NCBI RefSeq assembly: GCF_900108335.1 | Contig: NZ_FNVT01000024.1 | Coordinates: 1-64,000, forward strand | DNA: 64,000 nucleotides | Reading direction: 5' to 3' | From: Nonomuraea solani | GTDB taxonomy: Bacteria; Actinomycetota; Actinomycetes; Streptosporangiales; Streptosporangiaceae | Shown: one piece after another, positions 8,301 to 15,720 of the stretch | Position numbering within the stretch: position 1 is the stretch's first letter | Layout: every line of letters starts with the position of its first letter | Program-made: the position numbers and the translations under genes | Notes under the pieces: model-generated | What the model was told of the DNA's origin: nothing | The model's input: only the letters and a program-made list of their open reading frames with translations | Databases searched by the model: none

Positions 8301-8780
8301 ATGGCCATCACCCCGAACGCCGACGAGACGCCGTGGCTGACCGCGGACGAGAAGGAGGCCTGGACCGGGCTGGTGTCACTGGTCCTGCTGCTGCCGGGAA
8401 GGCTGGAGTCGCCACTGCAGCACGGGGCCGGCCTGACCCTCTTCGAGTACCTGACGCTCAGCCACATCTCGGAGGCCCCGGAGCGCCGGCTGCGGATGAG
8501 CGAGCTGGCCTACCTGGCCAACGGCTCCCTGTCGCGCCTGTCCAACGTCGTCAAACGGTTCGAGCAGCGGGGCTGGGTGGAGCGCTCACCCGACCCCGGC
8601 AACGGCCGCTACACCGTCGCCGCCCTCACCGACCTCGGCTACGAGGTGGTGGTCGCCGCCGCGCCCACCCACGTACGGGCGGTGCGGCAGTTCGTGCTCG
8701 ACCCGCTCGACGCCGACGACCAGGAGGCGCTGGCCCGCATCGCCGCCAAACTACGCGTACGGCCCGTCGATCTGACCTAG
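8301..8780 (+). CDS. MarR-family transcriptional regulator
   Basis: 159-residue winged-helix protein. The order of features is typical for MarR: an N-terminal dimer helix, LTLFEYLTLSHIS, the DNA-reading segment LRMSELAYLANGS then LSRLSNVVKRFE, and the beta wing RSPDPGNGRYTVAALT, followed by a long C-terminal helix. The ATG at 8301 follows a gap with two identical palindromic sites, and the gene diverges from the RidA-family gene, so autoregulation and control of that gene are likely. Its stop overlaps the converging hydrolase gene by four bases. Confidence 0.93.
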   Translation: MAITPNADETPWLTADEKEAWTGLVSLVLLLPGRLESPLQHGAGLTLFEYLTLSHISEAPERRLRMSELAYLANGSLSRLSNVVKRFEQRGWVERSPDPGNGRYTVAALTDLGYEVVVAAAPTHVRAVRQFVLDPLDADDQEALARIAAKLRVRPVDLT

Positions 8781-9892
8781 GAACACAGCTCGGCCTCCAG
8801 CACCTCGGTGAAGGTGGCGATTGGGTTGCCCCAGTCGCCGTTGACGTTGCTCACCACCATGCGCTTGCCATCGCGGCTGCCCATCGCGTACGTCCAGGAG
8901 CCGTTGATCGCGCCGCCACCACCCCAGGCCGTCACCCCGCAGGACAGTTTCTGCCAGAAGACGCCGAGCCCGTACGTGGTGTTCGGGATCCAGCCCCCGC
9001 CCTCGGTCGAGACGCCGGTGAACATCTCCTTCTGCTGCGCGGGCGGCAGCAACCGGCCGCCCAGCAGCGCCCGGTAGAACTTCTGCAGGTCTCCGGCGGT
9101 CGAGACGATGCCGCCGGCCGCCCAGGCCGTGGAGGCGTTCATCTCGGTGACGTCGTACACCTTGGCGTCGGGCTCGGGCAGCGAGAGCTTCGAGTAGTGG
9201 CGTGAGTGCGGTCCGCGCAGCTTCGTCTCCTCGCGTGGCACGTACGTCGCGGTCATGCCGAGCGGATCGGTGATCCGCCGCTCGACCTCCACGTCGTACG
9301 ACCTGCCCGTGACCTTCTCGATGATCATCCCGGCGAGGACGAAGTTGGTGTTGGAATAGCCCCAGCCCTTGCCGGGGGCGAAGGCGGGCGGGTTGCGCAT
9401 GGCGACCTTGACCAGTTCCGCGGGACGGATCGAGTCGAAGCGGTGCTTGAGGAAGGCGGGCCCGATGTACCGGGCCAGCAGCTCCTTGTCCATGCTGTAG
9501 TTGAAGACGCCGCTGGTCTGGTTGAGCAGCCGCCTGATGGTGATCTTGCTTCCGTCGTGGCCGTTGCCGCGCACCACGCCGGGCAGCCACTTCTCCACGG
9601 TGTCGTCGAGGCTCAGCCGGCGCTCGGCCGCGAGCTTCAGCACGACGGTCGAGGTGAACGCCTTGGTGATGCTGCCGACGCGGAAGCGATCGTGCCGCCG
9701 GCGCTCGCGGCCGGTCTCGGTGTCGGCCACGCCCGCCGTGCCGAACCACGTCCCGCTCGGGTCGCGGACGTCGGCGAGGATGCCGGGCACGCCGCCGCCG
9801 GTCACGGCCTGGTCGAGCACGCGCTGAGTGCCCGCGTGGTCGCCACCCACCGCCAGGGAGGCGGCGAACAGGCAGGCAAGAATTCCGGTCAT
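8777..9892 (-). CDS. Secreted serine beta-lactamase-fold hydrolase (class C / D-Ala-D-Ala carboxypeptidase type)
   Basis: 371 residues with an N-terminal signal peptide (MTGILACLFAASLAVGG). The active-site Ser-x-x-Lys is S74-I-T-K77 and the Tyr-Ser-Asn motif is Y179-S180-N181 (GYSNTNF). WGGGGAINGS near the C-terminus is in the place of the third, KTG-like motif as HxG/GxG variants often are. Such proteins are DD-peptidases, esterases or beta-lactamase-like enzymes; the sequence does not tell which. It diverges from the HTH gene at 10072 across a region with direct repeats. Confidence 0.9.
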   Translation of the reverse strand: MTGILACLFAASLAVGGDHAGTQRVLDQAVTGGGVPGILADVRDPSGTWFGTAGVADTETGRERRRHDRFRVGSITKAFTSTVVLKLAAERRLSLDDTVEKWLPGVVRGNGHDGSKITIRRLLNQTSGVFNYSMDKELLARYIGPAFLKHRFDSIRPAELVKVAMRNPPAFAPGKGWGYSNTNFVLAGMIIEKVTGRSYDVEVERRITDPLGMTATYVPREETKLRGPHSRHYSKLSLPEPDAKVYDVTEMNASTAWAAGGIVSTAGDLQKFYRALLGGRLLPPAQQKEMFTGVSTEGGGWIPNTTYGLGVFWQKLSCGVTAWGGGGAINGSWTYAMGSRDGKRMVVSNVNGDWGNPIATFTEVLEAELCS

Positions 9893-9974
9893 AATGCGTC
9901 CTTTCGAGATAGTACGTGTTCGGAGATGTCAGAAAGCTACGTTGCGTTCAATATTTCTGTCAAACCGATACGCT

Positions 9975-9995
9975 GGCATATATCGGCATATATGC
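9975..9995. promoter_or_regulatory. Two GGCATATAT repeats 10 bp apart, possible operator
   Basis: GGCATATAT occurs at 9975-9983 and 9985-9993, exactly one helical turn apart, and the second copy forms the perfect palindrome GCATATATGC (9986-9995). It lies 16 bp upstream of a good -10 hexamer and between the divergent hydrolase and HTH genes, so it probably binds that HTH protein or another dimeric regulator. No functional data. Confidence 0.45.
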
Positions 9996-10010
9996 AGGTG
10001 AACGGCCAGA

Positions 10011-10016
10011 TATAAT
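10011..10016 (+). promoter_or_regulatory. Consensus -10 hexamer (TATAAT) for the HTH gene
   Basis: A perfect TATAAT stands 56 bp before the ATG at 10072, rare in this GC-rich sequence. The region 17 bp upstream has no clear TTGACA and instead overlaps the GGCATATAT repeats, as expected for an activator-dependent or repressed promoter. Confidence 0.5.
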
Positions 10017-10071
10017 TGCGATGGCATTGGCGCTTAACGCAACGGCGGAAATTGCAACAGAAGGAGGGCGG

Positions 10072-10803
10072 ATGTCGGGTGGCAGGCTGACCCAGCAGGA
10101 CCGCAGGCACATCGCGACAGGTCTGGCGGAGGGGCTCGGCTACGCCGAGATCGCCCGGCGCCTCAACCGGCCGACCTCCACCGTGAGCAGGGAGGTCATC
10201 CGCAACGGCGGCGCGGGCGGCTACCTGGCCGACCGGGCCCACCAGGCGGCCGAGCGGCGCGCTCGCCGCCGCAAGCCCAAACCGATCACGCCGGCGCGGG
10301 CCACCACGGCGGCGTACGGGCGCGACCCCGAGGCGGTGCGCGCGTTCGAGGAGCACTTCGTCGATCTGCTCGTCCAGACGGGGCTGCCCCGGATGATGTC
10401 GAGGGTCCTGACCTGCCTCTACGGCACGGACTCCGGCGTGGTCACGGCCAAGGAGCTGGCCCAGCGGCTGCGGGTCAGCCCGGCCTCGGTCTCCACCGCG
10501 ATCGCGTACCTGGAGGAGCAGGAGCTGGTCAAACGCGAGCGTGACCCCCGGGGGCGGCGCGAGCGGTACGCCATCGACGACGACGTCTGGTATCGGGCGT
10601 TCCTGGCGAGCGTCCGCAGGAACCTCATGGTGGCCGAGGTCGCGCGGACGGGCATCGAGATCTACGGCGCCGGCACCCCGGCCGGCGCCAGGCTGGAGCT
10701 CGTCTCCCGTTTCCTGAACCACACCAGCCAGGACATGATCCAGGCGGCCGAGCACTGGCGGCGCGTTCTCGCCACCCCGCCCACGCCTGATCGTCATCTC
10801 TGA
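10072..10803 (+). CDS. HTH regulator: IS30-type N-terminal HTH plus GbsR/MarR-type winged helix
   Basis: 243-residue protein with two DNA-binding modules. Residues about 1-55 (LTQQDRRHIATGLAEG, YAEIARRLNRPTSTVSREV) match the helix-turn-helix found at the N-terminus of IS30-type transposases. Residues about 95-180 form a MarR/GbsR-like winged helix (VTAKELAQRLRVSPASVS, LVKRERDPRGRRE). No transposase catalytic domain is present, so it is a regulator. The ATG at 10072 has AAGGAGG at 10061-10067; a longer reading from 9916 lacks such a site. It diverges from the beta-lactamase-like gene. Confidence 0.85.
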   Translation: MSGGRLTQQDRRHIATGLAEGLGYAEIARRLNRPTSTVSREVIRNGGAGGYLADRAHQAAERRARRRKPKPITPARATTAAYGRDPEAVRAFEEHFVDLLVQTGLPRMMSRVLTCLYGTDSGVVTAKELAQRLRVSPASVSTAIAYLEEQELVKRERDPRGRRERYAIDDDVWYRAFLASVRRNLMVAEVARTGIEIYGAGTPAGARLELVSRFLNHTSQDMIQAAEHWRRVLATPPTPDRHL

Positions 10804-10843
10804 GTCGGGTCGCGTCGTCACAGGTGCGCGAGGATGCGGGACT

Positions 10844-11446
10844 GTGACGACCGATCAGGGCACCCGCCGCCGCTTTCTGCGGGAATTCGTCAGATCGCCC
10901 CTGCGTACGGCCTCGGTGCTGCCGAGCTCGGCGTGGCTGGCGGCGCAGATGGTGGCGGGCGTTCCCGAGCGCGGCGAACCGGTGGTGGTCGAGCTCGGCG
11001 CGGGCACGGGCGCCTTTACCTCCGCCGTCCAGCGACGCCTGCGCGGCCGGGGCAGGCACGTCGTGGTCGAGCTCAACGGCAGGTTCGCGGCGGAGATCGC
11101 GCGGGCGTACCCGTCGGCCGAGGTGGTGTGCGCGGACGCCGTACACCTGCCCGGCCTGCTCGCCGAGCTGGGCGTCGGGCCGGTGGACGTCGTGGTCAGC
11201 GGGCTGCCGTGGGTCGCGTACGCCGGGCGGCCGCCGCTGATCGAGTCCGTCGCCGGCGTCCTGTCCCCCGCCGGGGTCTACACGCAGTTCGCCTACACCT
11301 GGACGCGCTGGGCCGCCCCGGCGCGGCGGCTCCGCGGTGACCTGCGGACCCGGTTCGAGGAGGTCGTGACGACCGCGACGGTCTGGCGCAACCTGCCGCC
11401 CGCCCGGGTCTACGTGGCCCGCCGCCCCCGCGTGACATCCTCATAG
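10844..11446 (+). CDS. Class I SAM-dependent methyltransferase, PmtA-like (phospholipid N-methyltransferase type)
   Basis: 200-residue methyltransferase. The N-terminus RRFLREFVRSPLRTAS, then VLPSSAWLA, matches the leader that precedes the SAM fold in PmtA-type phosphatidylethanolamine N-methyltransferases and related rRNA adenine dimethylases. Motif I is VVELGAGTGAFT, the acidic motif II strand is VVVELNGRF, and motif IV is VVSGLPWVAY. Likely role: methylation of a membrane lipid or similar amine; this is inference from family. The GTG at 10844 is used. Its 3' end overlaps the converging membrane-protein gene by 37 bp. Confidence 0.85.
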   Translation: MTTDQGTRRRFLREFVRSPLRTASVLPSSAWLAAQMVAGVPERGEPVVVELGAGTGAFTSAVQRRLRGRGRHVVVELNGRFAAEIARAYPSAEVVCADAVHLPGLLAELGVGPVDVVVSGLPWVAYAGRPPLIESVAGVLSPAGVYTQFAYTWTRWAAPARRLRGDLRTRFEEVVTTATVWRNLPPARVYVARRPRVTSS

Positions 11447-11769
11447 CGGCTGAGCTGGAAGACGCTCAGGCCGAACATCAGCACGCCCAAGGGAACGTGC
11501 AGGGTCTTCGCCCCCGCGATGCCCAAAGCGATCTGCGCCAGCGTGAGGGCGAAGAAGCCGGCCGCGTACAGGATGGGCCTGGGCGAGCCACCGCCCGGCC
11601 GCCACACCAGGATCGCGGCGGCCAGGTGCACCAGCCCGATGGCGAACACCCCGTACGCCGAAGCGCTGTGCCAGGCTTGCCCGCCGGGTACGGACAGCAG
11701 CAGTCCGGCGGTGATCGGCGCGGCGAAAAGGGCCAGCGTCTGAAGAATGATCGCGACGCGCAAGAACAC
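11410..11769 (-). CDS. Small four-helix membrane protein of unknown function
   Basis: 119 residues and four predicted membrane helices: VAIILQTLALFAAPITAG, then a segment around YGVFAIGLVHLAAAILV, a third around YAAGFFALTLAQIALG, and a fourth around VPLGVLMFGLSVFQL. The GTG at 11769 has GAGGAG upstream and starts directly at the first helix; the longer frame from 11883 would run through the 57-bp palindrome and is rejected. Conserved His and Gly residues in helices 2 and 4 recall small heme-membrane proteins, but no motif is decisive. Function unknown. Confidence 0.7.
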   Translation of the reverse strand: MFLRVAIILQTLALFAAPITAGLLLSVPGGQAWHSASAYGVFAIGLVHLAAAILVWRPGGGSPRPILYAAGFFALTLAQIALGIAGAKTLHVPLGVLMFGLSVFQLSRYEDVTRGRRAT

Positions 11770-11810
11770 GGGTGACTCCTCGGCTGCTGCAGGACGGGCG
11801 TTTCGGTGAC

Positions 11811-11867
11811 CCGACGACGCAGCCCCCCGAATTGTGAGGCTCACATTTCCGGGGGCTGCGTCGTCGG
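11811..11867. repeat. 57-bp nearly perfect palindrome
   Basis: Arms of 28 bp around a single central base with only two mismatched pairs; the outer 17 bp (CCGACGACGCAGCCCCC at 11811-11827 and its complement at 11851-11867) are perfect, and the inner part has TGTGAG-G-CTCACA. It lies in the leader of the small membrane-protein gene and 19 bp before a tandem-repeat array. It could form a cruciform or a very strong RNA hairpin. Confidence 0.9.
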
Positions 11868-11885
11868 ACCGCTGAAGCACCATCC

Positions 11886-11993
11886 AGCACTCAGGCCAGC
11901 ACTCAGGCCAGCACTCAGGCCAGCACTCAGGCCAGCACTCAGGCCAGCACTCAGGCCAGCACTCAGGCCAGCACTCAGGCCAGCACTCAGGAA
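11886..11993. repeat. Tandem array: nine copies of a 12-bp unit
   Basis: The unit AGCACTCAGGCC is repeated head to tail eight times without a mismatch, and a ninth copy ends in AA instead of CC. The array stops nine bases before the ATG at 12003, and its last bases (AGGAAGG) serve as the ribosome-binding site of that gene. The unit length is a multiple of three, so both strands stay open, which creates an artefactual Leu-Ser-Ala-Gly repeat frame. Confidence 0.95.
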
Positions 11994-12002
11994 GGCATCA
12001 CG

Positions 12003-12497
12003 ATGTCCGCACAGCAGGACGACCTCGAATCGCGTCTGCCCGACCCCGCCCGGTTCTTCCCCGAGCTCGGAGCCGTCGCCGGGGGCATGACCAAGGCCAC
12101 CTTGAACGGTTCGATCCCGAAGGCCACGATCCACCTGATGCAGCTCCGCGCCGGGCAGATCGTCGGCAGCACGTACCACACGGTCCGGCAGAGCGGCATC
12201 CTCCGCCAGGCCGGGGAGACGGAGGAGCGCATCACCGCCGTGTCGTCATGGCAGGACGCCCCCTACTTCACCGACGCGGAACGGGTCGCGCTGGAGCTCG
12301 TGGAGGCCGTCCTCACCCCGAACCCGTCCGGGGAGCGCGTCGGCGACGACCTGTACGCCAGGGCCGCCGCCCACTACGACGACAAGGCGCTCTGGACGAT
12401 CACCATCACGATCGCCCAGATCTGCTTCTTCATCCCGGTCGCGCTCATCGCCAAGCCGATCCCCGGCAAGCCTCTGGGGAAGAACTACACCGGGTAA
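12003..12497 (+). CDS. Carboxymuconolactone decarboxylase (CMD)/AhpD-fold protein without the CxxC pair
   Basis: 164-residue all-helical protein of the CMD/AhpD superfamily: ATIHLMQLRAGQIVGSTYHT (the helix that normally carries Cys-x-x-Cys followed by His), RQSGILRQAG, ERITAVSSWQDAPYFTDAER, and a C-terminal helix ALWTITITIAQICFFIPV. The peroxidase cysteines are replaced (VGSTYHT), so alkylhydroperoxidase chemistry is unlikely; the usual helix histidine remains. The ATG at 12003 uses AGGAAGG at the end of the 12-bp repeat array. Related proteins often have lyase or unknown roles. It converges on the debranching-enzyme gene. Confidence 0.85.
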   Translation: MSAQQDDLESRLPDPARFFPELGAVAGGMTKATLNGSIPKATIHLMQLRAGQIVGSTYHTVRQSGILRQAGETEERITAVSSWQDAPYFTDAERVALELVEAVLTPNPSGERVGDDLYARAAAHYDDKALWTITITIAQICFFIPVALIAKPIPGKPLGKNYTG

Positions 12498-12501
12498 GGG
12501 G

Positions 12502-14550
12502 TCAACGATGGAGGCGTAGGCCGCCGGGAAGCCCCGTGACCGTGGCGGTGCCGTCGCCGGAGACGGTCACCTCGACGTCGCTTTCGCCCACCTTCAGCCC
12601 GCCGAACCCGAGCGCGCCGAGCGGGGCGCCGGGCAGCGGGCGGAGGGTCGCCTGGCCGGAGGGGACGTCGGGGTAGAGGCCGAGGGCGGCGTGGGCGATG
12701 GTGACGGCGGCGGCGGCCGACCATGCCTGCGGGCGGCAGGCGGCCGGGTACGCGACCGGGCGGATCACCTCGTCCTGGGCGTCACCCGCGTACAGCTCGG
12801 GAAGGCGGTAACCGAAGGATTCCGCCGCGGCGAGGAGGCCGTCGGCGAGGACGGCGGCCTCCGCGCCGAAGCCCTCGCGCGCCAGGCCCGCGATCACGAT
12901 GGCGGTGTCGTGCGGCCAGATGGAGCCGCAGTGGTACGACATCGGGCTGAACCCGTCCGCATCGGCCGACATCGTCCGCAGCCCGAAGCCCTCCGCCAGG
13001 TCCGGCCCGGCGAGCAGGGACGCGATCCGGGCGGACTCCTCCGCCGAGAGCAGCCCGGTGCCGAGGAGGTGGCCGATGTTGCTGGTGAGCGAGTCGACCG
13101 GGCGCTTGTCGCGGTCGAGGGCGAGGGCCGGGAAGGGCCCCTGGGGGCCGTCCACCCAGAACGCGGCGCGGAAGCGGGTGGCCATCGTCTCGGCGTACGC
13201 GCGCCAGCGATCGGCGCCCGGCCGGTCGAAGGCGTCGAGGAGGGCGGCGGCGTCGAGGGCGGCCCGGCAGGCGTAGCCCTGCACCTCGGCCAGCGCGATC
13301 GGTGGCGCGGCCAGGCGGCCGTCGTGGAAGCGCACCGCGTCGCCGGAGTCCTTCCAGCCCTGGTTGGCCAGGCCACGGCCACCGGCGTCGATGTACTCGA
13401 CGAACCCGTCGCAGTCGGGGTCGGCGTGGTCGGCGAGCCAGCCGAGGGCCGCCTCCAGGTGCGGCAGCAGCGGCTCGACCTCGGCGGCGGGCAGGCCCCA
13501 GCGCCAGGCGTCGTGCAGGAGGCTGATCCAGAGGGGGGTGGCGTCGATGGTGCCGTAGTAGGCGGCGGGCAGGCGCCGGTCCTCCTCGCCGAGCGGGAAC
13601 GCCTCGCGCCGCAGCTCGTGCATGATCTTGCCGGGCGCCTCGCCGGTCTCCGGGTCCAGGCGGGTGCCCTGGTGGCGGGCGAGCACGCGCAGGGTGCTCG
13701 CGGCCAGCCGGGTGCCCAGGGGCAGCAGCATGCGGGCGGCCCAGAGGCTGTCGCGCCCGAACAACGTCAGGAACCACGGCACGCCCGCGCCGAGGAAGGT
13801 GTCGCCGGGCGCGCCCGGCTCGGCCAGGCGCAGCGAGCGCAGGTCGGCCAGGGACCGGTCGAGCAGCCTGGTGATACGCCGGTCGTCCGCCTGGACGCGC
13901 GGCGCGCTCCATTCGAGCGGCCCGGTGGCCGGCACCACCACGGCGGCCGGGTCGTCCACGGCGAGCGCCCAGGTCAGCGTCGTACGCCCGCGCGGCGGCA
14001 GCGCGATCTCCCAGCTCAGGCGGGGGCTCTTGCCGGTCAGGACCTGCGCGCCGGGGGCGGTGACGGTGACGCGGATACGTTCGGAGCGCCAGCTCAGCCG
14101 TCCCTCACCGGACGGATCGGCCGCCACGGCGACCCCGGTGGCCCGCCCCGACTTGACCGCTTCGATGGGGGCGAAGTCGCAGGCCAGCTCGATGGTGACG
14201 GTGGCGTTCACGGGCACGGAGGCGGTGGAGACGATCTCCACGCTCTCCTCCATCCCGTACGGGGTCAGCTCACGCACCCGGGTCACGCGGACCGTGGGAT
14301 CGGCGGTGCCGCGGTCACCGAGCCGGCGGGCCAGGGAGACGAACCTCGACCGCCCCGCCCCCGCCGCGGCGTGCCCGGCGGCCTCGGGTTCGTGCTCGTC
14401 GATCAGGAGCCTGGCCAGCGACAGCACGCGGCGGTCGGCGCGGAAGAGCCCCTGAACGCCGGACTGGCGGATCTGCCCGTCGGCGCCGCTGAGCGCGCTG
14501 GCGGGCGCCATGACCGTACTGACGAGATCGTGCAGCAACGGCTGTAGCAC
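12502..14550 (-). CDS. Glycogen debranching-type enzyme (amylo-alpha-1,6-glucosidase, (alpha/alpha)6 barrel)
   Basis: 682 residues: an N-terminal beta domain of the glycogen-debranching N-terminal type (about 1-230, beginning with LRADRRVLSLARL-like repeats) and a C-terminal (alpha/alpha)6 glucosidase barrel (about 240-680). In the barrel, PWFLTLFGRDSLW, GKIMHELRRE, YYGTIDATPLW and NQGWKDSGDAV are conserved in this family, and a candidate acid Glu/Asp pair lies in EYIDAGGRGLANQGWKD-type segments. The protein has no signal peptide, so it is cytoplasmic. It diverges from a LacI regulator and a sugar ABC importer, suggesting it trims imported glucosides. Confidence 0.88.
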   Translation of the reverse strand: MLQPLLHDLVSTVMAPASALSGADGQIRQSGVQGLFRADRRVLSLARLLIDEHEPEAAGHAAAGAGRSRFVSLARRLGDRGTADPTVRVTRVRELTPYGMEESVEIVSTASVPVNATVTIELACDFAPIEAVKSGRATGVAVAADPSGEGRLSWRSERIRVTVTAPGAQVLTGKSPRLSWEIALPPRGRTTLTWALAVDDPAAVVVPATGPLEWSAPRVQADDRRITRLLDRSLADLRSLRLAEPGAPGDTFLGAGVPWFLTLFGRDSLWAARMLLPLGTRLAASTLRVLARHQGTRLDPETGEAPGKIMHELRREAFPLGEEDRRLPAAYYGTIDATPLWISLLHDAWRWGLPAAEVEPLLPHLEAALGWLADHADPDCDGFVEYIDAGGRGLANQGWKDSGDAVRFHDGRLAAPPIALAEVQGYACRAALDAAALLDAFDRPGADRWRAYAETMATRFRAAFWVDGPQGPFPALALDRDKRPVDSLTSNIGHLLGTGLLSAEESARIASLLAGPDLAEGFGLRTMSADADGFSPMSYHCGSIWPHDTAIVIAGLAREGFGAEAAVLADGLLAAAESFGYRLPELYAGDAQDEVIRPVAYPAACRPQAWSAAAAVTIAHAALGLYPDVPSGQATLRPLPGAPLGALGFGGLKVGESDVEVTVSGDGTATVTGLPGGLRLHR

Positions 14551-14562
14551 TAGGACTCCCCC

Positions 14563-14652
14563 TTGACAGGAACGTTGCGACGGTGCATCTTTCGTAACAC
14601 TCCGTGCGTTTTGAACGATCTAATCCTGCCTTACGACACTTTGAACGTTCAA
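14563..14652. promoter_or_regulatory. Divergent regulatory region with LacI-type operators
   Basis: A perfect 12-bp palindrome TTGAACGTTCAA (14641-14652) has the central CG of LacI-family operators. A related sequence TTGAACGATCTA lies at 14611-14622 and a third GGAACGTTGC at 14569-14578. A TTGACA -35-like hexamer (14563-14568) precedes the third site on the plus strand. The sites lie between the debranching-enzyme and lacI starts, so the LacI protein at 14672 probably controls both directions. Confidence 0.65.
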
Positions 14653-14671
14653 CCCCTACGAAGGGCGCTTC

Positions 14672-15688
14672 ATGGCCGAAAAGGTGACCATCATTGATGT
14701 GGCGCGGGCGGCGGGCGTGTCACGGCAGACCGTGTCGAACGCGCTCAACAGCCCCGAGGTCGTCCGCGAGGAGACCCGCCGCCACGTCCTGGAGGTCATC
14801 GAACGCCTCGGTTACCGCGCCAGCCAGGCCGCCCGCCAGATGCGAACCGGGCGTTCCCGCCTCATCGCCATCCGCATCGACCCGGGCGACCCCGGCGGCG
14901 ACGGGATCAGCGGGACGGTGCTGGACACGTTCCTGCACGGGCTGACCGAGACGGCGGCCAGGGGCGGGTACCGGGTCATGCTCTACACGGCCGCCGACGA
15001 CCGTACCGAGATCGCGACGTTCGAGGAGCTGCTCGGCTCGTTCGAGCCGGACGCGTTCGTGCTGACGGCCACCCACCACGACGACATCCGCGCGTCGTGG
15101 CTGCTGCGGCGGCGGCTGCCGTTCGTGGCGTTCGGCCGTCCGTGGAGTGAGCTGCCGGACGCGCGCCACCCGTGGGTGGACGTGGACGGCGCCGCGGGCA
15201 CCGAGGCGGCCACCCGCCACCTGCTGGCCGCCGGGCACCGGCGGATCGGCTTCATCGGCTGGCCGCCCGGCTCCGGCGTGGGCGACGACCGGCGCGCCGG
15301 CTGGGCGCGCGCGATCGCCGAGCAGGAACTGCCGGCCGACGCGCTGAGCAGGGCCGTCGAGGACGGCATCGAGAACGGCGGGCACGCCGCCCGCGACCTG
15401 CTCGCCGCCGATCCCGGCGTCACGGCGCTGGTGTGCGCGAGCGACTCGCTGGCGCTCGGCGCCCTCAACGCGGCCGGCTCCCTCAACGCGGCCGGCTCCC
15501 TCGCCGTGACCGGTTTCGACGACACGCCCGTCGCCCGGGCGGTCGGCCTGACCAGCGTGCGCCAGCCGCTGGCCGAGGCCGCGGCCGCCTGTGTCACCCT
15601 GCTGGCCCGCGCCCTCGACGACTCCGAATCCCCAGCTGAAGAGCACGTGCTCCTGCAGCCGTCCCTGATGGTCAGGCGGTCGGGATGA
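14672..15688 (+). CDS. LacI-family transcriptional regulator
   Basis: 338 residues: N-terminal helix-turn-helix and hinge (TIIDVARAAGVSRQTVSNAL, then QAARQMRTGRS) and a periplasmic-binding-protein-like sugar-sensing domain ending in GFDDTPVARAVGLTSVRQP. It diverges from the debranching enzyme and lies 32 bp upstream of a sugar-binding lipoprotein, so it is the local regulator of both. An exact 18-bp tandem duplication at 15464-15499 inserts a second LNAAGS block in the effector domain, just ahead of the conserved AVTGFDD strand; the reading frame is kept. Confidence 0.94.
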   Translation: MAEKVTIIDVARAAGVSRQTVSNALNSPEVVREETRRHVLEVIERLGYRASQAARQMRTGRSRLIAIRIDPGDPGGDGISGTVLDTFLHGLTETAARGGYRVMLYTAADDRTEIATFEELLGSFEPDAFVLTATHHDDIRASWLLRRRLPFVAFGRPWSELPDARHPWVDVDGAAGTEAATRHLLAAGHRRIGFIGWPPGSGVGDDRRAGWARAIAEQELPADALSRAVEDGIENGGHAARDLLAADPGVTALVCASDSLALGALNAAGSLNAAGSLAVTGFDDTPVARAVGLTSVRQPLAEAAAACVTLLARALDDSESPAEEHVLLQPSLMVRRSG

Positions 15689-15720
15689 CCTCCCGCCCCA
15701 CGCGAGAACAGGACCCCACG

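Noticed and set aside
10072..10803. IS30-family transposase
   Set aside because: Only the N-terminal HTH is IS30-like; there is no DDE catalytic domain or flanking inverted repeats, and the rest is a MarR/GbsR winged helix.
11886..11993. CRISPR array
   Set aside because: Units are 12 bp and adjacent, with no unique spacers and no cas genes nearby.
11841..12179. Minus-strand frame encoding repeated Leu-Ser-Ala-Gly units
   Set aside because: It is only the translation of the 12-bp tandem repeat, whose length is a multiple of three; no gene features.
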